Assembly: GCF_024362695.1 (NCBI RefSeq)
Contig: NC_065408.1
Location: forward strand, 4,526,001-4,590,000
Length of the DNA: 64,000 nt
Reading direction: 5' to 3'
DNA from: Pectinophora gossypiella
Lineage: Eukaryota > Arthropoda > Insecta > Lepidoptera > Gelechiidae
The notes below the pieces were generated by a model that saw nothing but the letters and a program-made list of their open reading frames with translations, had not been told where the DNA came from and made no database searches. Positions 1 to 11,132 of this stretch are shown piece by piece (position 1 is the first letter of the stretch; every line of letters begins with the position of its first letter). Made by a program: the position numbers and the translations under genes.

Positions 1-94
1 TGTGTAGTTTCACGGGAATGTGCAATAATACCTACCTTGATATTGTGTCGTCATGGCCTTATTCGGGTTGAACTAGAAAACCCGAAGAACAGCT

Positions 95-312
95 TTCATG
101 GTCTACTAGTTAGAGCATTGAGCTCACGATCTTGAGGTTTAGGTTCGATTCCCGATAGAGATATTATAAAAATCACTGAAACTGTCCTTTGTTTGGTAGG
201 GACGTTGCAGGCTTGAATCACCTGATTGTCCGAAAAAGTGAAATAATACGACCTAGGTAAAAAACACCTACACTAACCCGCAGTGGAGCTGCGTCGTGGA
301 GTATGCTTCAGT
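95..312 (+). mobile_element. SINE A, degraded copy
   Basis: The tRNA-like head (GGTCTACTAGTTAGAGC, then GGTTCGATTCCCGAT, a B-box match) is followed by the family body CTGTCCTTTGTTTGGTAGGG, CACCTGATTGTCCGAAAAAG and AACCCGCAGTGGAGC. Truncated before the family's tail. Confidence 0.75.
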
Positions 313-570
313 GGGCTGTTTAAATCATGTTATGTTTTATTCTACACTGGAATCGAATACATACATCATGGAAGTAGTTAAGATATTGAGAATCCTAAAC
401 AAACATAGAATATTATTGGTTTTTCTGCTATTATGCATGCCCGTAATAGGTATTTGAAGAGTTCCCCCAATTCCTCATGGATCAAATCGTCAAAAAAATG
501 TAAGACACATTCGGAAGAATATCCTTTCAAATATCTTTTTCCAAATCGATTTATAAATGATGGAATTCTA

Positions 571-668
571 AGGAAAGCTCGGTGAGGTGTAGGTACTTAG
601 TTCATCTTGCGATTGATGTAAGTACCTCTGACTACTGTTGCGTTATGTCAGCTAATGTTATGTTATGT
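571..668 (+). repeat. Repeat X fragment
   Basis: Contains AAGCTCGGTGAGGTGTAGGT, ACTTAGTTCATCTTGCGAT and a GTTATG-rich tail. The same block recurs near 5435, 11730, 13935, 44860, 49320, 49440, 51795 and 53436. The family's origin is unknown; short, interspersed and multi-copy. Confidence 0.7.
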
Positions 669-760
669 TCATTCTGAGGTAACAAACATTAAAAACAAAT
701 AAGCGAATTGAGAACCTTCTCTTTTTGAAATCGGGTTAAAAAGAGATTGGTATTTTTACA

Positions 761-1355
761 ATAGGGTAGTGTCCAACTAGTCTATTTTATTCTATTTTCT
801 TTGTCTGTGGCTGCATCGTTCAGAAACGATGATTCTGCCATTCCAACTAGTCAAATCAGTTAATTTATATTAAACGTCACAACATAAAATTACTGGTTAG
901 GTACATTTTTAGTATATATGGTTTATATTATATTGAGTATTTATTAATATATGTACGTATAGTATAGAGTATTTATTATATTAACTTTAGTTTTACTTTT
1001 AGGTATTTTTTTTTTATTGCACCATCCCGCATCCAAGTTGTTTGCAAATGTTTGTTTCCTTTTGGTGGTTGCCTGGAAGAAATTGCTCTAGAGCAATAAG
1101 GTCGCCCAAATTGTACTGTTTTCATGTGTTATGTCTGATTGTTGAAATTTTAGTTCTGTGCAATAAAGTATATTTGATTTGATTTGAATTTGTATGAAAA
1201 TGCAACATGTGACGTCATAGAAAAACGTGACAAAATGTCGCACTTATTATTTTTCTTTATTAAAAGTCATGAATAAGTTAAATAGAAAAAGTAGGTAAAC
1301 GTTTTTTTGTTACCTTTTCATCAGTCTTTAATAGCTTGTATAATCAGAATTTCAT
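761..1355 (+). repeat. Repeat M, interrupted by a LINE 3' end
   Basis: The left part (AGGGTAGTGTCCAACTAG to about 892) and right part (from TGACGTCATAGAAAAACGTG) are continuous in other copies (9966-10215, 33270-33560, minus strand 12510-12920). Here they are split by a LINE 3' end. Confidence 0.65.
985..1187 (+). mobile_element. LINE 3' UTR fragment with (ATTTG)n end
   Basis: Has TTATTGCACCATCCCGC, GTTGCCTGGAAGAAATTGCT and AGCAATAAGG, ending CAATAAAGTATATTTGATTT plus a simple repeat. The same tail appears at 2768, 15590, 44293, 47675 and 63600. A 5'-truncated non-LTR insertion within repeat M. Confidence 0.7.
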
Positions 1356-1734
1356 AATTTATCTTTCACCCAAGACTCTATTTTTTTTTCAGAATTTTTC
1401 ATGGGCCGTTACCAGTCTGCCTTTTTGTGCAAATCTTCTCATAATTTAAGTCAAATAAGCAGGTAATAATGTAAGGCGTTTTCGGAATTCCATCGCTTTT
1501 TTCCCAGGAAATAATCAAGTCAAATCAGATTTCGGAACTCGATAAGTTATTCCACCTTTAACCATGAACAACCTGCAACAGATTTTGAAATTCACGAACA
1601 AATTACTAAAAACTTCCTAACTAAGTTTACAATTTAAGCAAAGTTACAAATTGAATCTTTCATTTACGTTTTCCATTCGCGTTGGTTTTTCTTGGTGTTT
1701 ATACAGGTACTGAACAGCCTATGTGAATTAGTTA

Positions 1735-2055
1735 TTAGGGAGCTAGGCTCATAGTCTGGAACTCGGGGTTCAATTCCCAGTAGCGATACTGGCAATTTGA
1801 TCATTGAAGGCTGACTGATCTAATTTTCCAAAGGGTGTTGTGCTTCGAAGGCAAGTCATGCAATAACGTAACTAACAGATCCCGACTACTAAATGCGTAA
1901 AAAATTGTTACATAACAGCTTCTGTAGTCTAGTAGTTGAGCAATGGGTTCACGATCCGAAGGTCCCGGGTTTGAATCCCAGTGGGGTATCACATAAATCA
2001 CTGATCCCTAGTTTGCTCAAGGTGTTTCAGGCTCATCGCCCGAATATTATAAAGT
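1735..2055 (+). mobile_element. SINE B heads (two tRNA-like units)
   Basis: The first unit (about 1735-1800) has GGGTTCAATTCCCAGTAGCG. The second (1918-2050) has CTAGTAGTTGAGCAATGGGT and GGGTTTGAATCCCAGTGGGG, followed by the B body (GATCCCTAGTTTGCTCAAGG). Not functional tRNAs: no foldable acceptor stem, and the body follows directly. Confidence 0.7.
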
Positions 2056-2515
2056 TAGATGTATCGTACTTTGGCAGCCATTACCCCCGCCAAAAAAAGT
2101 TAAAAAAGCAAAAAAGCGCTAGTTTTAGCGGTAATGGATTTTCATACATTTTTCTATCCGCATATACCTAGCCCAATACTGTACATTCTGTCCCCTTTTC
2201 AAAAAAAGGAAGAAGGTACTTTCCGAATAAGTGTAGTAGGTAACTACGGCGTAACTTTTTTTAGCCACATCATCCTGTCTGGCCGGCGCGTTATTTTAAT
2301 ACCTAAATAACAAGAAGAAGGAAGTATGAAGTTTTGAAAAGTATATTTATTTTGTGAATGACGTCTAGAATCAGGGGAGAGTTTACGGCGCCGTGCGTCT
2401 ACTTTCGTGGTTATTTGAGCATATTTTTTTTTATAAAATATTCCTTCTCCTACTGTTTTCATTTTCAATAAGAAACTGAATATTGAAATTGATAACTGCT
2501 TCCACCTGATTGTTT

Positions 2516-2567
2516 CGATCTTGGTCTACAAACATATTTACATCAATGTTTGTAGACCAAAATCGAG
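2516..2567. repeat. Hairpin (20 of 21 bp stem, 10-nt loop)
   Basis: TTGGTCTACAAACAT is followed 10 nt later by its exact complement ATGTTTGTAGACCAA. Pairing extends outward to TCGAT/ATCGA with one mismatch. No repeat family explains it. Confidence 0.7.
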
Positions 2568-2599
2568 AAAGTACCATAGGATAAGGATAATACTACGTA

Positions 2600-2762
2600 C
2601 AGTGTTCTGTACACTACAACTCTCCGCTCCCCACCAGCGCGGCTGGGCTAGATTCACCTCAAATAAACCCCCCTCCCCCCCCCCCCTTCGGTCTTATTTT
2701 GACAAACACACACACACTACAGTAAGACCGAGGGGGGGAGGTGTGTATTACCGTACACAAAC
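2600..2762. repeat. Repeat G (poly-C family), copy 1
   Basis: Contains TCCGCTCCCCACCAGCGCGG, a C-run near 2671-2687, then a G-rich inverted segment (GACCGAGGGGGGGAGG). Related copies lie at 4290-4480 (minus) and 39780-39975. Confidence 0.45.
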
Positions 2763-2767
2763 ATTTA

Positions 2768-2880
2768 ATCACAATACAATACAAATATACTTTATTGCAG
2801 TTACAGAAGACACTTAACTAGGTACATGGCAAATGGCGGCCTTATTGTTTAAAGCGATTTCTTCCATACAACCACAGGGC
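2768..2880 (-). mobile_element. LINE 3' end fragment
   Basis: Read on the minus strand it ends in GCAATAAAGTATATTTG. It carries the family's GGCCGCC and GGAAGAAATCGCTTTAAAC block, as at 985 and 44293. Confidence 0.65.
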
Positions 2881-2927
2881 GAGGCACAATGCAGTAAATA
2901 AAATCTCATACACACACACACACATAC

Positions 2928-3272
2928 ACAAACTCACGCCCGTAATCCCTAATGGGGTGGGCAGAGCCACAAGTAATCAAAGATAACTTGCAGCCACTGT
3001 TGTTGATACGATGTCGTAAGCTGGATATGATGAACCTTATGGTGATAAGGGATCAGCCTATCGCCCATAACATTAGTCCATCATGTTAGAGGACACAAAA
3101 TCTCATGCTCATCACTAATATAAGAGACACGCTCTTGTCGGTGTATCGTTCTCCATTCTTGTCTATCAAAGACCAATTCCTTCACCTCCCTATAAGACAC
3201 GACGTTCGCCTTCTCTTTAATCTGTTCCATGTAAGCAAAAAACAAAACAAAATGTACTCGACCTAAAACCAT
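2928..3272 (-). pseudogene. LINE reverse-transcriptase C-terminal remnant
   Basis: The minus-strand frame reads KEKANVVSYREVKELVFD and then RQEWRTIHRQERVSYI. A second copy with the same block sits at 41495-41739. The A-rich 3' part contains the recurring GTAATCCCTAATGGGGTGGG block. Multi-copy, short and 5'-truncated, so a non-LTR element tail. The clade was not assigned. Confidence 0.6.
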
Positions 3273-3599
3273 AATGCAGCAGTCTAAATCCGTATTTTGG
3301 ATGAAAAATATGCTAATGGCTTACTTTTACGTGAAATGATGCCGCTATCAAAGTTACTCTTTGCATTCTGTTTATTTAGGGTTCCCTGAGCAAATATGAA
3401 AAACGGGGAGCTTTACTTGCCAACTCGGCCGTGTGTTATTTTGTTTACGTATCAGAATGTTTTAAAGATCAAACGGATTTCGCTAAACAGAGGCTAGCGA
3501 TCAACTAATAAAAGCTACTCAGGCGTTTGAATTCGCTTAAAAGAGCTGATAAATAGAAACGAAACAAAACGTATAGAAACTTGGTATAAGTTATTCTCA

Positions 3600-3766
3600 C
3601 TTAAGAGCTTAGGTACGCCTAGGGTCCTGTGCCGAGGTTTTTCTTGCAGCTTCTTTTCCCCGGCTATACAAGTTATAGGCGGATGAGACGTTCGTTATGT
3701 AAAAATTGACGATTCAAAGTGTAATTATGTTACCTATTGAATAAAGATATTTTTGAATTTGACTTA
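3600..3766 (+). mobile_element. LINE 3' UTR fragment
   Basis: Ends TTGAATAAAGATATTTTTGA, with an AATAAA signal close to the end. This is a second LINE tail type, unlike the one at 985. Confidence 0.45.
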
Positions 3767-4089
3767 TATTGACACTTTATGTTTGGTAAGTATTTATTTA
3801 CAAAGAATAAGAATAAAATTAATTTATTGCCAGCTACAGTTTACATTTTTCAATAACTAGGTAATTATGAATATTATGAATACGGGCATACGGAAATGGT
3901 TCAGTTTGTGCTGTGATGGAGCCACGCTATGGCACCATCCAGCGCTGGCCTTCCATCATATCCTCTCCCTGGAATATTAGTAATTACAACAAATCCTATA
4001 AGTACGTAGATTACTTGTAACTACAGAATACAAAATCCTAAAGGTGTACTGATATATTTACAAATAAAAAACAAAATTATCACACATCT

Positions 4090-4150
4090 CCCTAGCATTA
4101 TCCTGTTTTTCACAGGGTCCGCTTACATTTACAAAATTTGACAGATCCGG
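4090..4150 (-). mobile_element. SINE C 3' fragment
   Basis: CATTATCCTGTTTTTCACAG then GGTCCGCTTAC and TTTGACAGATCCGG match the tail of the SINE C copies at 23815 and 63036. Confidence 0.6.
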
Positions 4151-4289
4151 TAAAAAAACTAAATTATAATAAATAAAAATGATAATAATAAATCAAAACG
4201 ATACTATATTGTGTAAACTAATCGAAGAGCCCTCCCTCTCAGAGGACCCAATTTATTTTGATAAAAATCACGTTAGATTTTTTTTTAAA

Positions 4290-4480
4290 GCACATCCCAA
4301 ACACTTCGTTCATACAAAATACCTCCGTTTTACAGAGACACTACATATCGACGTACACGCGCATCTGTGTGTGAATTCTGACGCCATACGATTGAAGACT
4401 AAACTATGTACGAAGGTAGTGGGGTAAACCTAGCTCAACCGCTGGTAGGGAGCGGAGGGCTGCCGTTCTATACGTAGTAT
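4290..4480 (-). repeat. Repeat G, copy 2
   Basis: The reverse complement shares CACACAGATGCGCGTGTACG, a TGTAAAACGGAGGT-like block and CGCTCCCTACCAGCG with 39780-39975. The 82-codon open frame across it (4179-4427) looks fortuitous. Confidence 0.5.
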
Positions 4481-4542
4481 TATTCCTTCTTGTATGATAA
4501 AAGCTAAAAATATTACCAGACATTTTATTACGAGCTGAAATA

Positions 4543-4564
4543 AAGAAAGAAAGAAAGAAAGAAA
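4543..4564. repeat. (GAAA)n microsatellite
   Basis: About five GAAA units in a row. A similar run lies at 17393-17412. Confidence 0.85.
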
Positions 4565-5030
4565 CATTTATTATTTAGGACACCACAGATACGGATTACA
4601 TATATATACAATATTATAATGACTTCACATCAGAAGTCAACGCACACACGAAATATTTTCTATACAGAAACATGGAAAACGAACACAGAAACTTATACCT
4701 AAATTAAAATGAGTTTTATGTACATAACTTTAGATCAACAAAAGTAGCTGCTATGAGTTTTAATTTGCCATAAATACCTTATGGCATTGTAATGCCTCCA
4801 CTTAAACAAAAAATCTGGTTCAAGTTTTATTTACGCCGGATTTGGGGTAATTTTCTATGGGCCGTAACTAGTCTCCGTTTACACAAAACTTCCTTTTATA
4901 ATCCAGGCAAGCACTAAAAAGGGGTAACCGGAAATTCAACCCTTTACGCCAAGGGGAGAAGGCGGAGTTACGGGGGCAACAGATAAAAAGATTCTACGTA
5001 ATATTCACGGGCGAACAAAAATTTTACGGC

Positions 5031-5330
5031 TATAGAGGCAGCCAATCAGCTCGCGACACCAGACACTTCAGAACCTCGATACCGAACCGCCGGCGTGGTC
5101 GACGATTTCCCTCAATCTGCGCTTATCGCTATCGACCCATTAGAGTCGATTTATTCTTTCAAATATTTTTCCTCCCAGACGACGCCCTGAGCCGAGGTTC
5201 GCGCCCAACTGGGCACCCTCAGGCCTGTTGTCTTAAACGTTGTACCGGGTGAGCCTTCAGCGCTTCCCATTTGTCCGGCCAGTAGTTAATGCCATCTGCG
5301 GCAAATCTACAAAAAATCATGTCAGAAAAA
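5031..5330 (+). mobile_element. Retroposon R, 5'-truncated copy
   Basis: Shares CAATCAGCTCGCGACACCA, GTGGTCGACGATTTCCCTCA, CTTATCGCTATCGACC and GGCCTGTTGTCTTAAACGTT with copies at 12104, 16590 (minus) and 34735. The copies share the 3' end (AAATCTACAATAAGTCACG plus an A-run) but start at different points, the mark of retroposition. Confidence 0.75.
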
Positions 5331-5479
5331 AAAATACACAATCTCTCTCTCTTTCTGTTTCTCGTGGTTTCGATGAAATTCAGATTTTTAGCCCAGTATT
5401 TTGACATTCGCACAACATTTTCATCAGCATTCATAAAAGTTCGGTGAGATGTAGGTACTTAGTTCATCTTGCGGTGGAT

Positions 5480-5627
5480 GTACAGTCATGAGCAATATTA
5501 TGCACCCACTTTAGAACCCCGTCACACTATCATATTTGACATTTAATGAGACTTACGGTTTAATTTGTCGAAAAACTTAATGTGACATGGTTTTAAAGTT
5601 TATACATATTAGTACTCCTAACCGTAC
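5480..5627 (-). mobile_element. MITE K inside repeat X
   Basis: Bounded by GTAC on both sides. Ends GTACAGTCATGAGCAATAT and the imperfect inverted partner near 5600-5627. Same family as 14034, 40490 and 53292; inverted relative to 14034. Confidence 0.7.
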
Positions 5628-5643
5628 CTACCTCTGACTACAC

Positions 5644-5787
5644 TTCTCTCTCTCCTTGGCATTTATTTTTCCCATCTGATGGTGGGGTCTGCCTTCTTCG
5701 TATTTCTCTTTCACTTCGCTCTATCAGACGTGTCGTTCTCGGAGACATTGCACATGCACAGATCCTTTCCCCTCTTTTTCTTTTTTT
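5644..5787 (-). mobile_element. Retroposed insert with 14-bp target-site duplication
   Basis: ACCTCTGACTACAC occurs at 5630-5643 and again at 5788-5801, flanking a pyrimidine-rich 144-bp insert ending TTTTTCTTTTTTT. A long TSD and a homopolymer-like tail indicate target-primed retroposition. Confidence 0.7.
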
Positions 5788-6060
5788 ACCTCTGACTACA
5801 CCAATTGGGATATAGTCTTAAATTAATGATGATGATGTACTCGTATTAAGAATAAGCCGGGGTCACAACCATAGACCTAAAATTTTCGCTCAGTCACAAC
5901 AACATCGTTCGCAAATAAAAGTAGTTAACCTATCTAAAATCAACTTGATATCAATATGACTTTGCTGTTATAAGGCTAAACTGATTATCGATTACACTTT
6001 TAGGCGTTTTATCTGCTGTCTGTAAAGAAAAGATAACCATTACCCGTCCCAAACAATTAC

Positions 6061-6960
6061 AAACGGAAGGATACGCAAATATGGGAAAAGATTAAAGAGT
6101 AAGTAAGCATATAAACGGAAACAACCCAAAACCATTTATCACATGCGACGCCTGAAAATTCTCTCACAGCAATAACCTGTTCCAAACAAATTGCTAATCA
6201 TTTCGGGAAGGCGTTTGTTACGAAATTTTATTCAAGTCCCGCGATGGGCCATGCTGTGTATAAAATGGCGAATACATTAAAATAAATTGCCGAAATTAAA
6301 TTTCGCGGTTGTGTGGTGCCCGTAAAAGTAGAATTAGGGCTTTTGATTAAGTGTTGTTTGGTTGAATTTTCAGACGGAAATGTGGAACTTATTTTGCACA
6401 CAAATTGTTTTTAGTTAGAGGAAGCGAGTTAGTTAAGTTTCTCGACTAATGGGCTTTGTCGGAGCTTATTTGCGAAAGGGAAGGAAAAAAGACGAGTCTC
6501 TATAAATTGATTTTCTCTGTCTCAGCTCCTTTCTTCTTTCAAATGCAGTTTCTTGGTAAGTAAACAGCGTTATTTGTAGGTACCTACTGTTAGACAGAAC
6601 ACTGGATAGGTCTAATCTTGACTGATACCGTAGTATTCCTTATTCTACGCTGATACATCACTATCCTAATCTATGCCACACACAACACTGGCTTCTGTAC
6701 TTTGACAGATCTAACTCATACCGCAATTGGAAGCTATTACACTAAACTTTAGCAAAGCTTGTAAGCTTGTATTGAACTTTATTTATAATTATTGAAATAT
6801 AATCACCATTTGTACTGATCTAGACGTCGTGCTTAATAACAGCAATAAACAAGTTTAGCTGCTTATTTTCTCAGGTATGACGTAAAAACTGATTGAAAGA
6901 TTCTTCCTTCGAGATTGTTCCTTTTTAAAGATAATGGGACAGTATATTATGGATGATACA
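6061..6960. other. No recognised feature
   Basis: AT-rich sequence with no shared repeat or coding signal seen. A fragment related to the 2928 LINE tail begins near 6975 (GTTACGGGCGTGAGTTT at about 7040). Confidence 0.4.
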
Positions 6961-7296
6961 CCTGTCATCATACGGCTCATTCAAGAGTGACTGCAAGTTA
7001 TCTTTTCCTTAGCTCTGCACTACCCCATCTGCATTATGGGTTACGGGCGTGAGTTTAATTATTTCTTCAACACAACAAAACACTAACAACATTCAACATT
7101 TTGTGTTTTTTATAAAACTTTTTATAATGTATTTTCTTGCTTCTCAATTTGTTTAGCGTGCATCGCCATCTTTAGCAGAATTGGTGAACTACATTGAATA
7201 GGTACTACGATAAAGCGTACTCTAGTGTTCCGTAAGGAAACCACAGATACTGTAGAGATGGCGCTACTGGCGCAATTTATAGTTAAAAAAGACCAA

Positions 7297-7510
7297 CCAT
7301 GGAAAGTCGAACCATCACCTACATAAATGGGGCTTAAAGAAGTCGCCATACTGTGAATGTGGTCACCCGGATCAAACCATAATTTCACATAGTGAACGAG
7401 TGCCCTCTGCACCGGTTCCCAAGTGGCATAGCCGGGCTGCATTGTGTGACGGATGCGGCAGAGACTTGGTTAGGGGAGCTTAAGCTGGATATATGATCCA
7501 CGCAGGATAT
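7297..7510 (+). pseudogene. LINE reverse-transcriptase C-terminal remnant
   Basis: From 7325 the + frame reads KWGLKKSPYCECGHPDQTI. This is the cysteine-histidine end typical of R1/Jockey-type elements (spacing C-x-C-x-x-x-x-x-x-H, then HS). The frame is then lost by substitutions. The opposite-strand 106-codon ORF is a shadow. Confidence 0.6.
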
Positions 7511-7791
7511 TTTATTTTTGTCTGCCAATTATGCAATATTAATAAGTTAAAAAAAATACATTGTTGGATAATTATTGTTCATGGTCTTTTTAAATGCCTC
7601 AAAATCATATAAGATAAGGGAAATCACAGGATTTCTTTAGTAACTCGTTGTAATTAGGGACTTTCTAGGCTACATTCCCCAAGAAAAACATAGATACAGA
7701 GTTGCCTTCGTTTTACATTTAACTTAACTGTTAACGACACGAATTATCGATGCTGAATTATTGATGATTATTATGTGCTTTAATTATGATA

Positions 7792-8172
7792 ATGGTGCTA
7801 ATTCCTGTAAATACCATCTAATTTTATTTTAAGTTATATCTGTCATTTACTTATCCGCCGAAAAGGAAAGGGACGGGTAATCGACAAGCATAAATTTTAT
7901 GAAACATACGTCAATTTTAAGCACAAATCTAAAACAACCGTCTAAAAATTTTTCATTGGCCAATAACCCGACAGTATTAAGTTGACAGCACACGTCAAAC
8001 GGTTTGCATACACCGAGATACCTTTTAATTCGCCCGGGTTATTCATTCATTTACTCATTCTTCCTAAAATTAAGAGCTGTCAATCATTCGTCCCTTTCCT
8101 TTTCGGCGGGTAAGAAAATGACAGGTATAACTTAAAGTAAAATTAGGAGGTGTCTGCAGGAATCGGGGCCAT
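7792..8172. mobile_element. MITE P, copy 1 (about 380 bp)
   Basis: Long imperfect terminal inverted repeats of about 100 bp: GGTGCTAATTCCTGTAAATA at the left, and TGTCTGCAGGAATCGGGGCC at the right. Inner blocks TTATCCGCCGAAAAGGAAAG and its complement. Other copies at 9197, 31950 and 45221. Confidence 0.85.
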
Positions 8173-8233
8173 TAACCGCGTAAACTTAAAACAATGTGCG
8201 AATTATCGATTTAAAATAAAGCGGCAACGTATT

Positions 8234-8358
8234 TGGTGCGGGCAACCGACTCGGCGCTAGATGGCGCTCGCCATGCCTGCGCGTTACTTCATTTCGATTT
8301 TTGATTTTTTTTCTGCCTGGCTAACCTCTCCGCCGCGCACCACGCTCTTCGGTTGCCC
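8234..8358. mobile_element. Small inverted-repeat element
   Basis: GTGCGGGCAACCGA near 8235 pairs with TCGGTTGCCCACAC near 8350. GC-rich inside. Only one copy in the window. Confidence 0.4.
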
Positions 8359-9196
8359 ACACGCAAAAAGCCTTTTTTTATAGCGATCGATGTGTTTTTC
8401 TGTTTTCCCGTCCTATATATAACAACTAACAAATTAACTTCGGGCTTTTTTCAGCATATTATTGACGTGTGTTCCATAAATTTTAAGCCTGTCGACTATT
8501 ATACCAGAATGACAGTTACTGTTATAACTTAAAATATACCTACTTAGTAGTGTAGGAAAGGAAGGTAGTGGACCCATTGGAACATTAATTCCTCAGGCGA
8601 CGAAACTTTGCAATACCTATGATAAAGTATTGTGAAATAGACGTACTTTATAAATATCTAAAAAAGATACCGGAAATTAAGTATTTTTACCTAAATTCAT
8701 AAATCGTTTATATCTTTCCTTTTTTTATATTTTTTTTGTTTTTTAAGCTATAGTATAAGCTACTAAAATGTCAGCCACTGAGGTTTTAATCTTGGGGTCT
8801 TCATACAAAAAAATTGTGTCCTTGCCTACACTATTAGATGATGTGTACAGGAATTAGCACTATGTCTAGTTAAATGTAATATATATTTTTCTTTCTCTGA
8901 GGGAAAAACCCTGATAACATCATCAGTTTAAAAACGCTTAATCATTACGCGTCAATCTTATGTACTTATAGGTACTTGTAGTATAAAACCCTTTGAGTAA
9001 CGAAGTAATTTTGAACTTACATGGTTTTTACATGATTAACCTTTTGTGTGTCCATTAAAAGTTCATCCTTATATCACTAATGTGATGAGATAAAGTAAAA
9101 AAATGACTTTTTATCATGAATAGGTTTGCGAATGACCAAAACCTCACTTAATGATAAGTAATAGGTGCACGATAACCTAAACACAGCCAAGACACT

Positions 9197-9552
9197 GGCA
9201 CCGATTCCTGCAGACACCTTTTAATTTTATTTTAAGTTATACCCGTCATTTTCTTATCTGCCGAAAAGGAACGGGACGGATGATTGACAACTGTTAACAA
9301 TTTTAAAATTAATGAATAACCCGGGCGGATAAAAAAGTTATCTCGCTGATATGCGTTTGACGTGCGCTTTCAAATTAATTCTGTCAGGTTATTAGCCAAT
9401 ATAAAATTTCGGGAAGGATTTTTAAATGTCTGCCTAAAACTGACGTGTGTTCCATAAATTTTATGCCTGTCGATTATCCGTCCCTTTCCTTTTCGGCGGA
9501 TAAGAAAATGACAGGTAAAATAAAATTAGATAGTGCGTACCGGAATCAGCAC
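9197..9552. mobile_element. MITE P, copy 2
   Basis: Left end GGCACCGATTCCTGCAGACA, right end CCGGAATCAGC. Inner CTGCCGAAAAGGAACGGGAC block as in copy 1. Confidence 0.85.
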
Positions 9553-9775
9553 AACTTCTTACAAAAATCCCATCCATACCGTGTGCCGCTTTACACGTAA
9601 GAGCAAGCGAGACAAACAGTCCGCGCCCTTCCCCTTAAGGTACTCCTTGGAAACTTAGGGCCATTGAAGACTAAAGTAAGATATAGAAGAGGTAAATCGG
9701 TGCGGAGCAGAGAGTCACCATCCTATACGTCTATTCTTTATTCTACGATGCAGACATGTTATTTAGCGTGATGCC

Positions 9776-9957
9776 ATTAGGGAATGCAATCCCGACTCGA
9801 AATCGCAAATTCGAGATCCGCGGGAACCCGAAATTTTCGAAATTAAGTTTTCTTTGGAAATTCTGGAGATTCGCCCAATCCCGTCAATCTCGAATCTTCG
9901 GGATTGATCCCGAAAAAATTGACGAGATCTCGCGAGATTGGCATTGCATTCCCTAGA
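9776..9957. mobile_element. MITE Q, TA-flanked (about 180 bp)
   Basis: Ends are TA-GGGAATGCAAT and ATTGCATTCCC-TA, a clean terminal inverted repeat with TA on both sides. That target suits Tc1/mariner-type mobilisation. The interior repeats CGAGAT/ATCTCG motifs. A diverged relative starts at 28046. Confidence 0.75.
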
Positions 9958-9965
9958 TGCAACTG

Positions 9966-10215
9966 AATAGGGTAGTCTCCAACTAGCCAAATTAGTTATC
10001 AACCTAATTACTAAACGTGAAAACACGGAGTTACTATAGAATTTGTTAGAAAAAGCAACCTGTGACGTCATAGAAAAACGTGACTAAACATACATACATA
10101 CATTTTTCTTATAAAAATTCATAATTAAGTTAAATAGAAAACGTTTTTTGTCACCTTTAGATTTGCCTTTATTTAGTAATCAGAATTTCATAATTTGTGT
10201 TTGACATGGGAAACC
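9966..10215 (+). repeat. Repeat M, copy 2
   Basis: AGGGTAGTCTCCAACTAGCC, ACTAAACGTGAAAACACG, TGTGACGTCATAGAAAAACG, and ATTTAGTAATCAGAATTTCA near the end. This uninterrupted copy shows what was split at 761-1355. Confidence 0.75.
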
Positions 10216-10550
10216 CAATTATGAACTAAGTATTTACCTAATAAGTATAATTAAATTTACGTCAGTGTTCTTGTTCAAATAATATTGGGCCATATATGTA
10301 AGTAATCATGTCGCTTAGATAATATTCTATCGCAAAAATATTATTAATGAAAATTCTGTCTCGTCACCTTTATTTGAATAAGTAATATTATGTCATTAAA
10401 CTATTGTTTACTTCGTCAATAAGGTGCGTTTTCAAACGTAGGTCTATTTACTTACATTTAAAAAGGCACGCATTAAGTTTCTTTTCCTAGGCTATAGTGG
10501 CGAACATCAACTACTCCCTTTTTGAAAATATCGTCATTATGTGTAAATTT

Positions 10551-10740
10551 TGCCGTGGTAGCACAGTTAGTAGAACGCTTGCCTCTCACTTTGAGGTCGC
10601 AGGTTCAAATCCAGCACAGGTCTAAACCAAAGATTTTCGAATTGATGTTTGGATCATAAATGATTATCACGTGCTCAGAGGTGAAGGGAAACATCGTGTT
10701 GAAACGCACATTCCCGATAAATGTATTTTCGGAGGTATGT
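10551..10740 (+). mobile_element. SINE C, 5' half
   Basis: The head has GCCGTGGTAGCACAGTTAG, TTGCCTCTCACTTTGAGGTC and AGGTTCAAATCCAGC (B box). The body includes GATGTTTGGATCATAAATGA and an ACATCGTG block. Matches 24867 and, reversed, 23811 and 63036. Confidence 0.85.
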
Positions 10741-10744
10741 GACC

Positions 10745-11130
10745 TTTTTTTGCGAAACTGTTTTCCGTACAATTATTAAAAATAATTACACAAATACAAC
10801 TTTTAATAGTTTTTCATTTTATTTTAAAACAATTCATACTTAAATGTTATTGTATAATTATCAACTTTTTAAGGTACCACGGGATATTGCCTTTTGTAAT
10901 AGTAATAAAATTTGCGGCTACTCGTGCGCATGAAGGACAAGCCCTCTCACTTACTAAGTAGCGTATGAGCTTAAAACGGCAGTTAACTTTACCGCAGTCA
11001 TCGACAATACAACCTCTAGACACCTAATTAGTTCTGTCGATATTTCAGATAAATACGTCAGATATAACATGCAGCCCAACAATATTGGTCCAATTGCGAC
11101 CGCTTCCATGACTTTTCGACGTGTTAAACG
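10745..11130. other. No recognised feature
   Basis: AT-rich left part. The open frames across 10954-11160 look fortuitous. Confidence 0.4.
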
Positions 11131-11132
11131 CC

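Larger units (their letters stand above)
5435..5830 (+). repeat. Repeat X, doubly interrupted
   Basis: X reads GGTGAGATGTAGGTACTTAG...GCGGTGGATGTAC, is broken by MITE K, resumes with CTACCTCTGACTACA, is broken again by a 144-bp insert, then continues CCAATTGGGATATAGTC. Confidence 0.75.

Noticed and set aside
2516..2567. microRNA precursor
   Set aside because: The stem is only 21 bp, too short for a typical insect pre-miRNA, and no flanking basal stem is seen.
7122..7442. 106-codon minus-strand ORF as a gene
   Set aside because: It is the shadow of a plus-strand LINE remnant (SPYCECGHPDQ).
9756..10071. Overlapping ORFs on both strands
   Set aside because: They fall within MITE Q and repeat M; the reading follows from CGAGAT-type repeats.
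10551..10620. tRNA gene
   Set aside because: A and B boxes are present but the head runs straight into a SINE C body that recurs at 23811, 24867 and 63036; no acceptor-stem pairing. The same applies to the heads at 1918, 14455, 30435-30503, 34148 and 37806.
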